Of a stretch of DNA of 64,000 bases, positions 46,038 through 58,382 are shown piece after piece. The first letter of the stretch is position 1, and the number at the start of each line of letters is the position of its first letter. The stretch is from positions 310,001-374,000 of the forward strand of contig NC_085067.1 of assembly GCF_963662255.1 (NCBI RefSeq). Direction: 5' to 3'. This DNA is from Cinclus cinclus (lineage: Eukaryota > Chordata > Aves > Passeriformes > Cinclidae). The translations under genes and the position numbers were made by a program. The notes below the pieces were generated by a model. That model did not search any database and was not told the DNA's origin. It saw nothing but the letters and a program-made list of their open reading frames with translations.

Positions 46038-48968
46038 ACACCAGGACATGCAGCACCAGGGGATGCAGAAACACAAGCAGACACCCAGAATCTCCTCCTG
46101 CATTCTGTAATATTGAGGCGAGGGTTAATTTGGATTAGCAAAATGAAAATGTCAAGCTTCATTTATATTCTTGCACCCAGAGTTAATTACCTTTCCCTTT
46201 TTTTAGTAACCATTCTTGTGTTCTGTTTCCTCACTTAAGGCTGATAATAAGCTGTCCATCTATGTAACCATTCTGCTGACACAAATCATGATGGATATGG
46301 AAAGAAATAAAATGCAAATCTAATGAGACATTGCTCAGAATGATACAAAAAAAAAATAGAACCACATTCTTTAATCATCAATGTGCAAAGCCAACCAGAA
46401 TGAATTTGTTTCAAGAATGCCTCATTTCTATTTAAATGGAAAATACACTGAAATTTTTTAAGACCCACAGAAAACGATGGATTTCTGATATAAGGTTAAG
46501 TATTAGCCTTGTAATCCCAGCCAAAAAAAGCCCCATACCAACCAACAAACAAATTCAACTCCCTGATGCTGCAAAGAGGCCAATGGCTTCTCTTGTTTAG
46601 ACTTCCAAGAGGGAAAAGCAGAACTCCTTAGACATAAGGTCACTGAAAACTTTAATCACTCCTTTGCTCTGCAGGACAAAGACTCATCAAATTGCCAGCA
46701 TCACCATAAATACTCGTAGAAAAAGCCTAATTCTGACCTGATGCTGCTATAAATAAGAATATCATTGCATAAAGTCAATAAGAGGTCATGAGCATTTGGA
46801 AAGTTTCAGTCCTCTAACCTTCTTCCTCCTTCCTTCTCCCTCCCTGCTACCATATTTTCCCCCATTTTGTTTGATTGAAGCTGCATTTCTAATCACATCC
46901 AGTGCAGTGTAAGACACACTGCCTGCCTGCAGCACCCACTTCACCGCTGCGATGCAAGCGTTCAGAGCACATTCCAAATGCTGTGATCCTGCAGGAATCC
47001 TGCATCAGGAAGAGCTAATGAATTTAGAGCAATAAAGCCAACCTTTGAGAACAATGAGGGTTTTGGTTTACCTTCTAAACTGAGGTTTCAGATCATACTC
47101 AGACCTCATCCCTCTTCTTGGGGCATATAAAAGAAGAAAAATTAAAAACTCATTAAGAAAAGGAAACCAGATTCCCAGTCCTGTGTGCTCAGAAAACGAG
47201 GCTTTAAAAAGCATCAGATGTTGTGGAAACCCGCAGTGAGATTTGTGTAAGTGCTGTGGAGGAGGTGAGACTCTGGATGTCTGTTCCTTATGCTTGGTGC
47301 AAGGGGAAGGGGCGCCCCTGAAGTCCCCAGGCACTGGATAATTAAATGGTGAGACGTGTGACAGCCAGAAGGATAAATGGGTTCAAAAAGAGATTCAATT
47401 AATTCAGAGGAGAAACCTATCTGTGGCTATTAAGCCCCTTGTTCCCAACACAACTCATGGCTCAGGAAGTCTGTAATCTGCTAATTACTAGAAACTGAGA
47501 GCTTGATTTTTAGGCACAGACCTGTCCAGTTTCTGCTGGAGACAGGGTACTGGCTTGGTGATTTTAGATGCTCCAAAGCAACAGGTCTTTTATTTGAGTC
47601 TTTTAAAATGGTCTTACCAGAGCCTCCGTGGTGCCCTCGCCGTCCCTGCTCCCCCAGGCTCTGAGCTGTGCCCCTGTGCTGCCTCAGCCCTGCCCTGCAG
47701 AGCCCCAGCACATCCCAGAGTTATCTTGTGTTTCCATTCCACGTTCATCTGCCCTTTGGGTGTTTGAGGGGTGTTTTCCCCTTCGTGTTTCTTCAAGTAT
47801 TTGGATGGTATTTTATTACTGCAATAAAGCAATTGCACTGGCACAATACAAACATTCAACATTTGCAGTGTGGGTTGAGATAAAAGCACCATCTTTAAGC
47901 CTCCACAGCAAAAATGCTCCTCAGCAACAAATGAAGGTGCCACAGCCCAAGTTTTGCTGCAGCAGAAATCACTGCTTCTCCTCCAGGACTTTGAACTTGA
48001 ACACCTCCACCACCAATAGCACCAGCAGCACTAACAGCCAAGCCAAACATTTTTTTCCTCAAACCTACACCCAGTCCTTGTGATTTCAGATGTGATTTTG
48101 TTTCCTGATTTTATCTGCATGAGCAGTTTGAATGGTTTTATAATTTGCCTGTGCTTCCATTTTATCACATCTGCCTCCCATCTGCTATTTTTATGTTTTT
48201 TATGGTTTACATTCCCATTCTCCTCTCCTCATGCCAGCAGTTTGACTGTAAAGCTGATGTCACATCCTAGAAACTTATCACCTCTCTCAAAAAAAGTGTC
48301 TTGTGCAGAATGGCCTGAGAACCACCTGGAGAAGGATGGGTGGATCTGTCATTAATGATTTTCTTTAGCAAGAGCCCACACAACCTTTGTACTTAGTGCA
48401 GGCGCATGTTCTCACTGCACCTTGCAAAAGTCCCACTGAATTAACAGAGACTAAATGTAAAAAAAAGCCTTGGTGATACGGCGGTGTTTATCTGTTATAT
48501 CCCACTGCACCGGGAACAAATCAAGAGCAGAGTGAGCACTCCAGGGCTCCAAGCACCTCCCCAGGGCTTGTCCCAAAAGACAGGGATGTGCAGGAGCAGA
48601 GAGCCAGTCCCCAGGGATGCTCCATGAGCTGTCCAGGGCTGCAGAAGGGAGGGGAAAGGAAATGAAAGCCACCCTGTGGACCTTCAGGCAGAGCAGTTCC
48701 CTGTCACACTCAAAAGATAAAAAGGTAATTTGGTCACTGTATGATGGCAGCCATCCTCCTCACGAGCGCTGAAGTGCATCTCCAGCCAGGGAGTGGCCAC
48801 AAAACCTCTTTGAATCAAAGTTAATTCACTGCAGATCTCACAAGGTGACCCGGGCCATGCTGGGCAGGCAGCTCTGGTCTGCAGAGCCCACACAAGGAAC
48901 GTGGAAGGGGCTGCAGGACTCGTGCACTGATGCCAGCTTGGCACCAGGTGGAAGAATCCATAATGTGC
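46038..48968. other. Unannotated unique DNA
   Basis: Almost 3 kb without recognisable gene or repeat family. 46140-46500 and 46660-46880 are AT-rich. 47620-47740 and 48500-48680 are GC-rich. A 151-codon frame at 47628-48083 has no domain. Several short TTAAT-rich stretches (47340-47500) could be regulatory but are not distinctive. Confidence 0.5.
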
Positions 48969-48981
48969 AAAAAAAAAAAAA
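48969..48981. repeat. A13 homopolymer
   Basis: Thirteen A followed by CAAAACGG. Simple repeat with no element upstream. Confidence 0.85.
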
Positions 48982-50739
48982 CAAAACGGATTTCCCTAAT
49001 GCTGTCTCCAATACTCAATGCTCAACCTCCATAAAGAGCAGATGAGTCCCACACGTGTCGCAGGTTTGGGCCAGATGAAATTTTCATTTATTTGTGGCAA
49101 CACAGACTTTTTCTCCTTCTTTCATAATTTTCCAAGCACAAGTATAATTGGCCCTGGCCTGCTACCAAGAGGTTTATTAGAGTGGCAAGGGATGAAACTA
49201 ATGATTGTTAAGAAGATCTAATTCCAAGGATACTGAGTTGCTGATTATACATTTATGGCTGCTAACCAGCAGCTCTCGAATAAGGGCCTGTGGATTTGTT
49301 TACCTTACCAAGGCACTAAGATGCAGCCAGTCACTAAAATTCAGATGTGGAGGCAGAAATCAGTACAGAGCTGCTGAACACCCTCCTGTGCAGCTGGGAG
49401 AGACTAATTGCTGATGAACCTAGGAGTCAGATAAAAATGTGCATAATTTAAATCATATTAAACCATAAGCTGCTAAAACATCAATATTTAAACTCCATCC
49501 CACCATCCCCTGCAGTGTCACCAGGGATCTTACAGGAAGAGCAGACATTGCTGAACATAAAAGCAACAAAGACGAAAGAATCGCCTGAAATATTTCTTTC
49601 ACCAAGTTCCTGACATGGATTTGAATAAAAGTGTCTTATGGAAAAATTTTGCCCCAGATGTTCTTCTTCTTCTTGGTGCCAAATGGGTTCCCAGCCCCTG
49701 AGCAGGTAAAGCAGAGGTCAGAGGAATGCATGGAGTGGATTTTAAGTGGGAGTAGCTCCACAGGAGCGTGTGCCATGGCATGCACTCGCTCACCTGGTGT
49801 TCTCCGTGCAGCCCTGGGTGGCACTGAGACTGCCCCAAGGCAGGTCTCAGTCACCATCCATGAGCCTGGGCAGAGCTTTCTGGTCTCACTACAGTCAGGG
49901 AAACCAGGTTAAACTGTTTGCTGGGATGTGCCTTTTCCCATGGGATTTTTACAGCTTCAGCTGCTTCAAGCAACCAAGTCAACACGAACACAACTGGGAC
50001 TGAGTCACGAGTGAGTCAGAAGCTCCCAGGCCCTGTGATGCTCAGCGAGTGCATCCAGCTCAAACACTGCTTGAGAGAATTGAGGGTGGCTCCAGAGAAT
50101 GAATTTTCAGCTGCCAATCCTAAATCATTTATCATTGTCTCACGCCGGGTGCTTCAAACACCAAGATGTCTGGATGATGCAAAAGAAATCTGTGCCAGGA
50201 GCCAGGTGTTGTTGCTGAGAAGTGTTTGGGGACAGCACGGGCAGCACTCTCACCTGTGATTCTGGGTGAAGAAGACATGCTTGCTTCAGAGGGGGTTTGT
50301 TTGCAGAGACAGAGGCCTGTGACTGGCAGGGGACTGAAATAAAGGACTGCTTAGAACTGCCAGCTCCAAAATCCAGCCATGGACACCACCCACTGCACAG
50401 CTTCCACAACAGCGTGCCAGACAGCTCTTCCCTGTCCTGCCCCGAGTCCCTCCAGACCCAGTAAGAGCTGCTGGAGCTGCAGGGGGAAGCTCACTGAGGA
50501 CTGACCCTTCCACAGCAAGGTCCCATTCCCAGTCTCTTCACCATCCTGGCCACAGCACCCAAAAATCTGCACTGTGCTGCTAATTTGCACATTAACTAGA
50601 TGACTTTTAAGGAGACCTTTGCACTGCCCAATCCTGAGCTCACCTGCTGAGGATAATGCATTTATCACCAAGAATCTACCTGGCTGTGCTGTACAAGGGG
50701 CGCACGTGGCAAGCCTCCATCATTTTCTCAGACACTCTG
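48982..50739. other. Unannotated unique DNA
   Basis: AT-rich islands lie at 49070-49330 and 49430-49500 (the latter with CATAATTTAAATCATATTA). The remainder is mixed. No gene is recognised. Confidence 0.5.
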
Positions 50740-51045
50740 GGATACATACCATGAAATTTAACAAGGTGTGTCGTATACAGGGCTATAACATCGCAGCTGT
50801 GTGCGCTAATTAGATAACACTCATTATTGTTCGTTCAATTTGCATTTGCAGAGGCGGTGCCAGCCCTGGCTGCCGGCCCTGATTGATTGCCCCCACTTTG
50901 CATTCATTAGGAAAGCGGCCTCAGCACAGTGGTTTTACAGCGTGTTTGCCACCACTTACCTGGAAATGCCAGTCAAACGCCTTGGACGGTGTCTCTTGAT
51001 TAACAGTATTTTGCAAATACAGTGCAGGCTGTTTGAGCCACCTGG
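50740..51045. promoter_or_regulatory. Best candidate conserved non-coding element
   Basis: A 300-bp block is dense in developmental-type motifs with CpGs retained outside any CpG island. Motifs include GTGTCGTATAC, GCTAATTAGATAACAC (a TAATTA homeodomain core), TTCGTTCAATTTGCATTTGC (with the reverse octamer ATTTGCAT), GATTGATTG, CTTTGCATTCATTAGG, CACCTGGCAGGTG and ATTTTGCAAATACAG. There is no repeat and no splice structure. Frames across it are short. I infer an enhancer-like conserved element. Alignment to other birds would decide. Confidence 0.35.
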
Positions 51046-53428
51046 CAGGTGCTGGGCAAGCGCCGCTCCCACTCCCTGCAGAGCCCTCACCTTCCTGCAG
51101 GCCAGGTGGCACAAACACCACTGGGACACAAGGGCTGGTGGCAGCTCACCACTACATCAGGGTCACCAGTGACCGTGTCCACTACTCCTCTCCTCCCCTC
51201 AGATGGGATAACGGAGATAAACGGGCCTGGCAGAGGGTTGGACTGTGCCAGGCGATGCCACACCTGTGGAACTGGGGCACGTGCAGGTGACAGCGACCTC
51301 TGCGATTCTCCCTTCGTGTTCCCTCACAGCTGCAGAGCAGGGTTTGCTCTGGTCCATCTCATCTCCACTCCAGGCATCCCCTCTGGGGAGCAGTGGAACC
51401 AGGGACTCACCTCCTGCCCGGGTTGCAGTAGCAGCAAACAACAGCCCAGATTTCCCCTTGCCCCAGCCCAGGGCCCTCAACACCCCCTGGTGCCAGGGCT
51501 CCCCACCCTCCTGTCCTCCCCAGCCCAGCCCTTGGTCCCCAGGCACTCAGGCTGCCCAAAGGAGGATGCTGGGCTTGCAGGGCACCTCCTGCCAGCACAT
51601 CCTGTGGCACAGACAGCTGCTTCCCCACCAGGGCAAGGGCACTGAGTGGCAAGGTGATGCCATTCAGTGCTGGACTGATTTCTGGGGCTTTTTCCCTCAC
51701 TCCCAGTGTTGCTAGGCTGCTGACACACAGCAGCTCCACAGCCAGCGTGTTCAGCACATGAACTGTCTCTTCAGCTCATTGCAGGGTGAAACACTGTCAC
51801 TTTTCCCTTTTGCATATGCAGCATGCACTGGGGAGTTCAGGTCTGTGCACAACAGATTTATTCAACAGTAATCGTTCCATTTCTGCAAAGGAAATATGTT
51901 CCACAGCTCCTGCAGCTGACAGGCTCTGGCAGCAGTTGGAGACTGAGGCTCCAAAAGGAGGGAGAATATGTTTATGGGATGAACCACAGCTGTTTGTGGC
52001 ATTGCCCTGCCCTGGCAATTATTTTAATAGAAAGAATTCCTGGAGGGTTATTTGGCTTCACATGGTGAACATGTCGTGTTCACAGTCACTAGTTCAGGTA
52101 CCAGGCGAGAGAACCTCTGAAGAGAGCTCTGCTTCTGTAAAACATTCTTTTAAAAGGCAGCAGGTTGAATGCTGAAGCCTGCTCACACACCAGAAAATAC
52201 TTGCTCCCATGGGTAGCACAAGAAATGACAGGAAACCTGGTGCATTTACATAATCTGCATTATCATAAAGCTGTTTATCATCATCGCTGAGCTGCCCAGC
52301 TCTCCCAGGCTGGAAGAAGAGGTGCTGCCCAGTGCAGCCAATGCTGTCTAACTCAGAGACACAGAAAAGCTGAGCAAGCCCTTCCTGCAGGAGAGGTGAA
52401 TCCCCTGGCTCCTTACAGTTTTCCCTGAGGGAGAAGAGGCAGGATGTCCCCAACTTGTTCACGGTGCTGTGGCTTCCACGGGTGCTTCTCTGCCCCTGCG
52501 GAGCAGCTCCTGGAGGGAGAGTCTCTGGCCAGGCTGGCTGCAGGAGTGCAAAAGGGAGTACTTGGTCCAGTGCTGCATTTCCATGATAAACTGGAGTCCA
52601 TTTAAAGTTCAGCAGCATTGTGTAAATGTGTTGCTGCTTTGCCTCAGAAATAATCAGTCAAGACAGTCTCAGGCACTGTTGCTCATTAAATAAAACACCC
52701 AGATTCCTCCCTGAAGGGGAGGGTTCCTCAGGGACTGGCAATATTTTAGTCTGCTTGCCATCTGAGGGCTTTAAAATACTTCAGAAGCATTAATTAAGGC
52801 TCAGGACATGCCTGTAAGATGGAAGTTCAGCACTGACTCAGCAGTGAGCAGCAGGGGCTCAGGCTGGGGGTGCTCCAGGACTGGGGAAGTTTGGATCCGG
52901 TACTGGGAATCTCAGAGCGTGACTGGAACCAGCACAAGGCAGAGCAGAGTTCCCAACGTGCAGCTCCTGCCCTGACCCAGCTGTGGGTGCCAGCTCAGCC
53001 CTGCTGCTCAGCCACAGCTGCCAGCCTGGCATTCCCAAGCCTGCACTGTTCTGATTAGCCCTGGCAAACATCCGTGTCCTCCACTGAAAGCGTCTCACAC
53101 AGACACTGGGATTTGGTTCAGGTGGCTTAATGAGAAAATGAGTAAATCCCTTCCTGGATTTTATGTTCAAACCAGCTGTCCAAAATATGAGAAATCTGAA
53201 TTCCTTATAGCTTTAGGATGTTAGACTCTGTTTTCTCTCTGAAAATGCCCACCTTTCAGTGCACAGGAGGGCTCTAGATGTTCATCCCACCAACAGGACT
53301 TTAGTCACACACTCATGAATGTATAAATGGAAGTTAAATGCTTTAATACTTCTGCTGTGGAAATAGATATCAGAGAGGAAAGCAGGAGTAAATAAAATCT
53401 GCCAAGTAATGCATCAGAAAGTTGTCCA
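51046..53428. other. Unannotated unique DNA
   Basis: 51050-51720 is GC-rich with overlapping open frames on both strands (up to 198 codons), none with a recognisable domain. 52200-52280 is AT-rich. No gene or repeat family is called. Confidence 0.5.
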
Positions 53429-53476
53429 GAAAAAAACCCAAGCAAACAAAACAAACCAACAAACAAGCAAAAAACC
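53429..53476. repeat. (AAAC)n-like degenerate A/C-rich repeat
   Basis: Imperfect AAAC/CAAA units on the plus strand. Simple-sequence DNA. Confidence 0.7.
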
Positions 53477-56460
53477 CTGAACAAATATCCTGTAACAAAG
53501 GGAAGGGTTTGTGTCACCAAACAGTGCTATTCACATACAGAAATGCCATTTCTTAACTGGAGACTTAGATGAGAAGAGAAGCTCAGTGATTTTTGTCAGT
53601 GTCTTTAGTATCTCTGCAGAGAATATTAGCACACAGCTACTGACAGAATGTCAATAATGGGGGAGGTAAACACTTCCAAAGCATTAATTCTCTCAGCATT
53701 GTGAGATCCAACACATGCATCATCACTGTACGTCAGCAAGGGATAATGTGAGCAGGCACCACAGTCTGAAATACAGCACTGCAATCTGCTTCTGAAAGAG
53801 ATTTCCATGTGGGAACAGACAATGTTTCAGCAGTTTCACATAACAACACCACACAGCTCCTGGCTGCTGGAATCTGCCCGTGCCACAAACAGCTTTGCAA
53901 GGGCTGCATGTGGTGTGGATGGGCACAGCCCTATGGGAGAGCACTCAGTAGCCATGGGGAGGGAAAAGGCAAAGGCAAATGGAAAAATCAATGTCGCTGA
54001 ACTGTCACAAACCATGCAAACTCAGCTGGGCAGGGCTGCAGCAGCTTTCCCTGACTTCAGGGCACGCTTGGGTTTGACCTGCAGTCTGGGTGCCCTGGTC
54101 ATTTAGGCCTTATGGATACTTAATTCCCCACTTAATTGCTTCAGTGCCAGGTATCTTTCCCTTACTGCACTTCCTTCACCCCAGAAGGAGGTTAAAGAAG
54201 GCAAAATGATGTCCTGGACCATCCTCTGGCCACAGAGCATAGGATCCTCTTTGGGACTGTACAGTGATCTCTGACTCTAACCAGACCTGGGTCAGAGATT
54301 GAACAATACATGTCTCTATCTGCCTTCCATGTGTTCATCCAGGACACTGCTAGATCTGGACAAATGATTATGCACAATTATTTCTTAGATTATTTCTTAA
54401 GTCTTGACCATTTTCTCACTCCTTTTACATGGGGTTTTCACTCCTGTGACTTTGTTCTACCAGCTCTGTTTAGTACCAAAGTATTCACTGAAGCAGCAAA
54501 TTATACATGATTACTGGAGATTATTCACTGAGAGTGAAGTGGTAAATGAATAATTAATTCTCATTATTAGCACTGTTGCCTGGAGGCCTCTGTGAAATCA
54601 GGACCCCATTCTTAAGCTACTGTACCATCAAAGAGGGACAGGCAGTTGTAGGTCCCAAAGGGCTCAGCCGGGAGAGGTGAGAGAGCTCAGGGGAAAGGGT
54701 AAAGAGAGGTGGGTTGGGCTGAGGCAGCATTTCAATGGGTTCTGCACTGAAGAAATACCCAGAGGTTCCCTCATTTCCTTTGTGTGCTGGGTGGGAAGGA
54801 TGCTGCCCCCTCCCCTAGTGAGCTCCCTCATTCACAATGTCCTTTCACAACACCACTGGTTTTTCTGTGGCCATGTTATTTCTATGGCCTGTTCTGATCT
54901 TTGGCTTAGAGGCTTTTTGAGCCTCAGCTCCAACTTCTAAGATAGGGAGGTGAAACACAGGTGCTGAAGCTGCTAGGGAGAAGGCAGGAGGGAGCAAAAA
55001 CCCCACGGGGGAAGAATTTCCTCCCTCCTGCCAGGGCTGCCGTTTGCAGAAGGTGATCACTGTGATGTATAACCATGGAACTCCCCCAGAGCACACACAA
55101 ATAAAACAGGGAACAGGCTGTAAAATATGTTGGAGCTGGGAAATGAATGATCTCTGTCAACTATTTAAAAGCAATCCAGTAATGTGAACAATCAGAAGTG
55201 AAGAAAAATCAATATGCTTTTCATGGTGCTAAAATGGAAAATAAGTGGGATTTTACTCTGGCAAAACCCATGCAAACAAAACCCAGCAAATTAATTCTGC
55301 TTGTCAATGAGTTTGGTCATGTCTTCTGCAGCAGAACCAGCTCCAGAGTGCTCTCTGCAGCCCCACACTGTGCCGTAGCACAGTGATGCAGCAGAAATCC
55401 CCACTGGTGTCAGTGGTACATGACAGGGAATTCTGAACCATTGTGTGCTATTCCCAATACATTCGATTTGTTTAACAAATAATTCCTCTAGGAAGGCTCC
55501 AAGGAAAGCAAACAGAAAATAGAGCACAACAGATTTAGCCCAGTCCCTACTTCCACACACAAAATTCAGACAAAGCACCAAAGCAAAGCATCACAGTCCC
55601 TGTCAGACAATTGGAGACACAATTAGAGCATCATGAAGTGGCCATTTCTACACTTCAAATTGCAGCCAGCTTCTGACTCCAGGTAACAGGGGGGAAGTGG
55701 CCTTGAGGGTAGAGGAAGAAGCTCCTGCAGCAGCCCAGGGGGTGTGGGGGCCCTTCCCAGAGAGAGTTTGATAGGAATTGGAAGGGGAAGGTGTCCTGTG
55801 GGGAGGAATCCAAGGGGACATTGATCAGTGGGTAGTGCACAGAGACAGATCTATCAGTTTTCCTTTCCAAACTTTCCTCTCCTACCGGACACAAGGAAGA
55901 GAGCCAGAAGCAGCATGGAAATTAAAGACCATGGCAGTGGCTGTACGAGAACTGCCAGATGTGCAGCCACATCTGGGCCTTGGCCAGAGTTGTGTTTGGC
56001 ATTATTGAAGTTCACAACTATTCATTAACCTTCCCTCTGTATCCCAGCAGCAAAAGTTGTGACTGACTGTGCCCGAGATGGGACTTGAGGTAGCACGGGA
56101 GAAACTCCTGGCAAGCTGACTCATTTCTAATCATGGAGACAAACATTCTGTAGAAGTTGTAAAGGAAACATTAGTAACACTATGAGCACAAACACGCCTT
56201 TTGCAACTGAGCTCGCAGCAGCAGCTGCTCCATCCCTGAGCAGCAGCTACTGTGGGACACGGACTGGAGCTCTCCTGCAGCACCTCCAGCCCCGCAAAGA
56301 AAGAAATGTTTTTCCCATTGTGTCAGGCCTGTAAGCTCTAAGCTCCTACAGCTACAGTCGGTTATTTTTGGCTCCCTCTGAGTGATGCTCCCCAGCTCGG
56401 GTCTGGGGCGCTGCCGCCGCTCTGCGGTCCCGGGTGGCACTGACACATCCCGAGGCTCCA
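53477..56460. other. Unannotated unique DNA
   Basis: About 3 kb without a recognisable gene. A 9-bp inverted repeat with a 15-nt loop lies at 54267-54299 (ATCTCTGAC and GTCAGAGAT). AT-rich stretches lie at 54360-54570 and 55130-55300. The longest frame is about 100 codons. Nothing further is supported. Confidence 0.5.
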
Positions 56461-56996
56461 CATCCCTGCATCCCTGTATCCCCTGCATCCCTGTATCCCT
56501 GTATCCCTGTATCCCTGCATCCCTGCATCCCTGTATCCCTGCATCCCTGTATCCCTGCATCCCTGCATCCCTGCATCCCTGTATCCCTGTATCCCTGCAT
56601 TCCCTGCATCCCTGTATCCCTGCATCCCTGCATCCCCTGTATCCCCTGCATCCCTGTATCCCTGCATCCCTGCATCCCTGTATCCCTGTATCCCTGTATC
56701 CCTGTATCCCTGCATCCCTGCATCCCTGCATCCCTGTATCCCTGTATCCCTGTATCCCTGTATCCCTGTATCCCTGTATCCCTGTATCCCTGCATTCCCT
56801 GCATCCCTGTATCCCTGTATCCCTGCATCCCTGCATCCCTGCATCCCTGTATCCCTGTATCCCTGCATTCCCTGCATCCCTGTATCCCTGTATCCCTGCA
56901 TTCCCTGCATTCCCTGCATCCCTGTATTCCTGCATCCCTGCATCCCTATATCCCTGTATCCCTGCATCCCTGCATCCCTGTATCCCCTGCATCCCC
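56461..56996. repeat. Minisatellite 6, 8-bp units, more than 60 copies
   Basis: Units are CATCCCTG and TATCCCTG, with occasional 9-bp units (CCCCTG or a CATTCCCTG form). The complementary strand is GGGATGCA/GGGATACA, giving runs of G3 every 8 bases over more than 500 bp, the pattern required for G-quadruplexes with 5-nt loops. Two unit types alternate in irregular blocks. Open frames up to 343 codons on the minus strand (YRDTGIQG-type) and long frames on the plus strand (CIPVSLYP-type) are artefacts of the absence of stops. Confidence 0.97.
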
Positions 56997-57153
56997 GAGG
57001 CATCGCTCCTGCTGCCCACAGAGCTCAGATCAACCTGGAGAGCCCTTCGTCCTGCTGATGGTGAGCTGGGCTCGGGTCCTGCACGGTGAGGAGATGGCTC
57101 CTGGTGGCCTGGCCAGGACAGGAGCCCAGCTCGGCCACCAGTGGCTCCTCCTT
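56997..57153. other. Short GC-rich spacer
   Basis: No feature seen between two tandem arrays. Confidence 0.5.
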
Positions 57154-57204
57154 GGGCAGGAGAAGGGGCAGGAGAAGGGGCAGGGGCAGGAGAAGGGGCA
57201 GGGG
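57154..57204. repeat. GGGGCAGGAGAA 6/12-bp tandem repeat
   Basis: Four to five imperfect copies of a G-rich 12-mer, with one GGGGCA hexamer insertion. Plus-strand G-runs could also support quadruplex formation. Confidence 0.85.
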
Positions 57205-57355
57205 CCAGCACTGCTCAGCTCTCAGGGGTAACCCTCACCATCCTCAGCGTTTGGGCTCTGACGATTCACACCAGAGCCAGTTCATCTGCGGGGCTCAGAC
57301 ATTTTCAGTGTGTTCTGTGTAAATTAAGCAGGCAAGAGCAGAGCGGGTTCTCCCT

Positions 57356-57360
<5 letters not shown>
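57205..57360. other. Unannotated spacer
   Basis: No feature seen. Confidence 0.5.

Positions 57361-57402
<42 letters not shown>
57361..57402. repeat. (AG)21 microsatellite
   Basis: Forty-two bases of uninterrupted AG dinucleotide. It is likely length-polymorphic. Frames through it read RERERE. Confidence 0.97.
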
Positions 57403-57406
<4 letters not shown>

Positions 57407-58237
57407 CACCTCTGCTCCCAGGTGTTCCGGCAGGTGTTACACACACGAGCCCCTCGGTAAAGGCGAGAGGATGATCACACTTCATTCCTGTATTTCCAGT
57501 GCCACCTTCTGTACAGAAGAGGAAGTCTCTGAGTTCAGCAGCTCCGAGGAGTGAAACTGAAAAATTCTTCCCCCACCCACGTGGAAAAAACTCAGTCGCT
57601 CTTGAAATTAAACACTGGAGGATTTACATTTTCAGTAGCTCAACAGCACTCTGAGTTGTGTGCTAGAGACACCCACAAGTGACAAAACCTTCTAATTTTA
57701 CAAAGAAAGTACATCAGCCTCACTTCGTGTTTGTCATAAATTCGTGCAGTTGCTGGGATGGGATGTAATGGGTGAGAGAAATAAACATCCACTATTATAA
57801 AGAAAAAGTAAAGCCTAAGTCTGGCTATAAATATCAAAACCTCATGTCAAATAAATTCATAGGGCCATGATTAAAGTTTGTGATGAGCAATAGCTGTTTT
57901 TCTTCTCTGTGCCATCCTTTCCCAGAGATTTTCAGCCTGTGGGGCTGCAGTGTCCTGGCTGTGCCATGGAACACACACTGCATCCTTGAAGACCACACAG
58001 CATCCAACCACACAGACAGAGAACTGCAGGAAATATTTGCCCTGAATAACTTGGTTATATTGTATCAAGAGTTTGCAGGCATAGTGAAAAACAAAACAAA
58101 ACAAAAACAAGTTGGATTTTCTCATTCCTAATTTCAGTTTCAAATATTAAGAACAAACCTGATTTTATCAGTTGATGCCTTGCACGGCTGAGCCGCACAG
58201 AGCCATTGCCAAAGCTGGAGCCAGAGCAGGAACTTCG
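57403..58237. other. Unannotated unique DNA with an (AAAAC)n tract
   Basis: AAAAC/ACAAA repeats lie at 58087-58110. 57600-57870 is AT-rich and unique. No gene is recognised. Confidence 0.5.
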
Positions 58238-58382
58238 CAGAGCTGCATCTCTGGAAGTTTTCAAGGCCAGACTGGACAAGGCTTTGGGCACCTGAGCCTA
58301 GTGGATGTCCCTGCCCTTACCAGGAGTGAGTAGGTGATCTTTAAACTTCCCTCCTAACCCAAAGCATTCTGTGATTTCATTC
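58238..58382 (+). mobile_element. CR1 LINE, short truncated 3' end
   Basis: Diagnostic CR1 segments occur in the right order: CTCTGGAAGTTTTCAAGGCC, AGACTGGACAAGGCTTTGGG, CACCTGAGCCTAGTGGATGT, CCCTGCCC, TGATCTTTAAACTTCCCTCC, TAACCCAAAGCATTCTGTGA. Only about 145 bp are clear, and similarity to the left (58190-58237) is doubtful. It is in the same orientation as the CR1 at 31880 but appears to belong to a different subfamily. It has no coding capacity. Confidence 0.85.

Noticed and set aside
45552..46238. 228-codon plus-strand frame (HCWALLGTAG repeats)
   Set aside because: Translation of the decamer minisatellite.
56180..57231. 343-codon minus-strand frame and 235-265-codon plus-strand frames
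   Set aside because: Products of the octamer minisatellite. Overlapping long frames in several phases are the mark of a stop-free repeat, not a gene.
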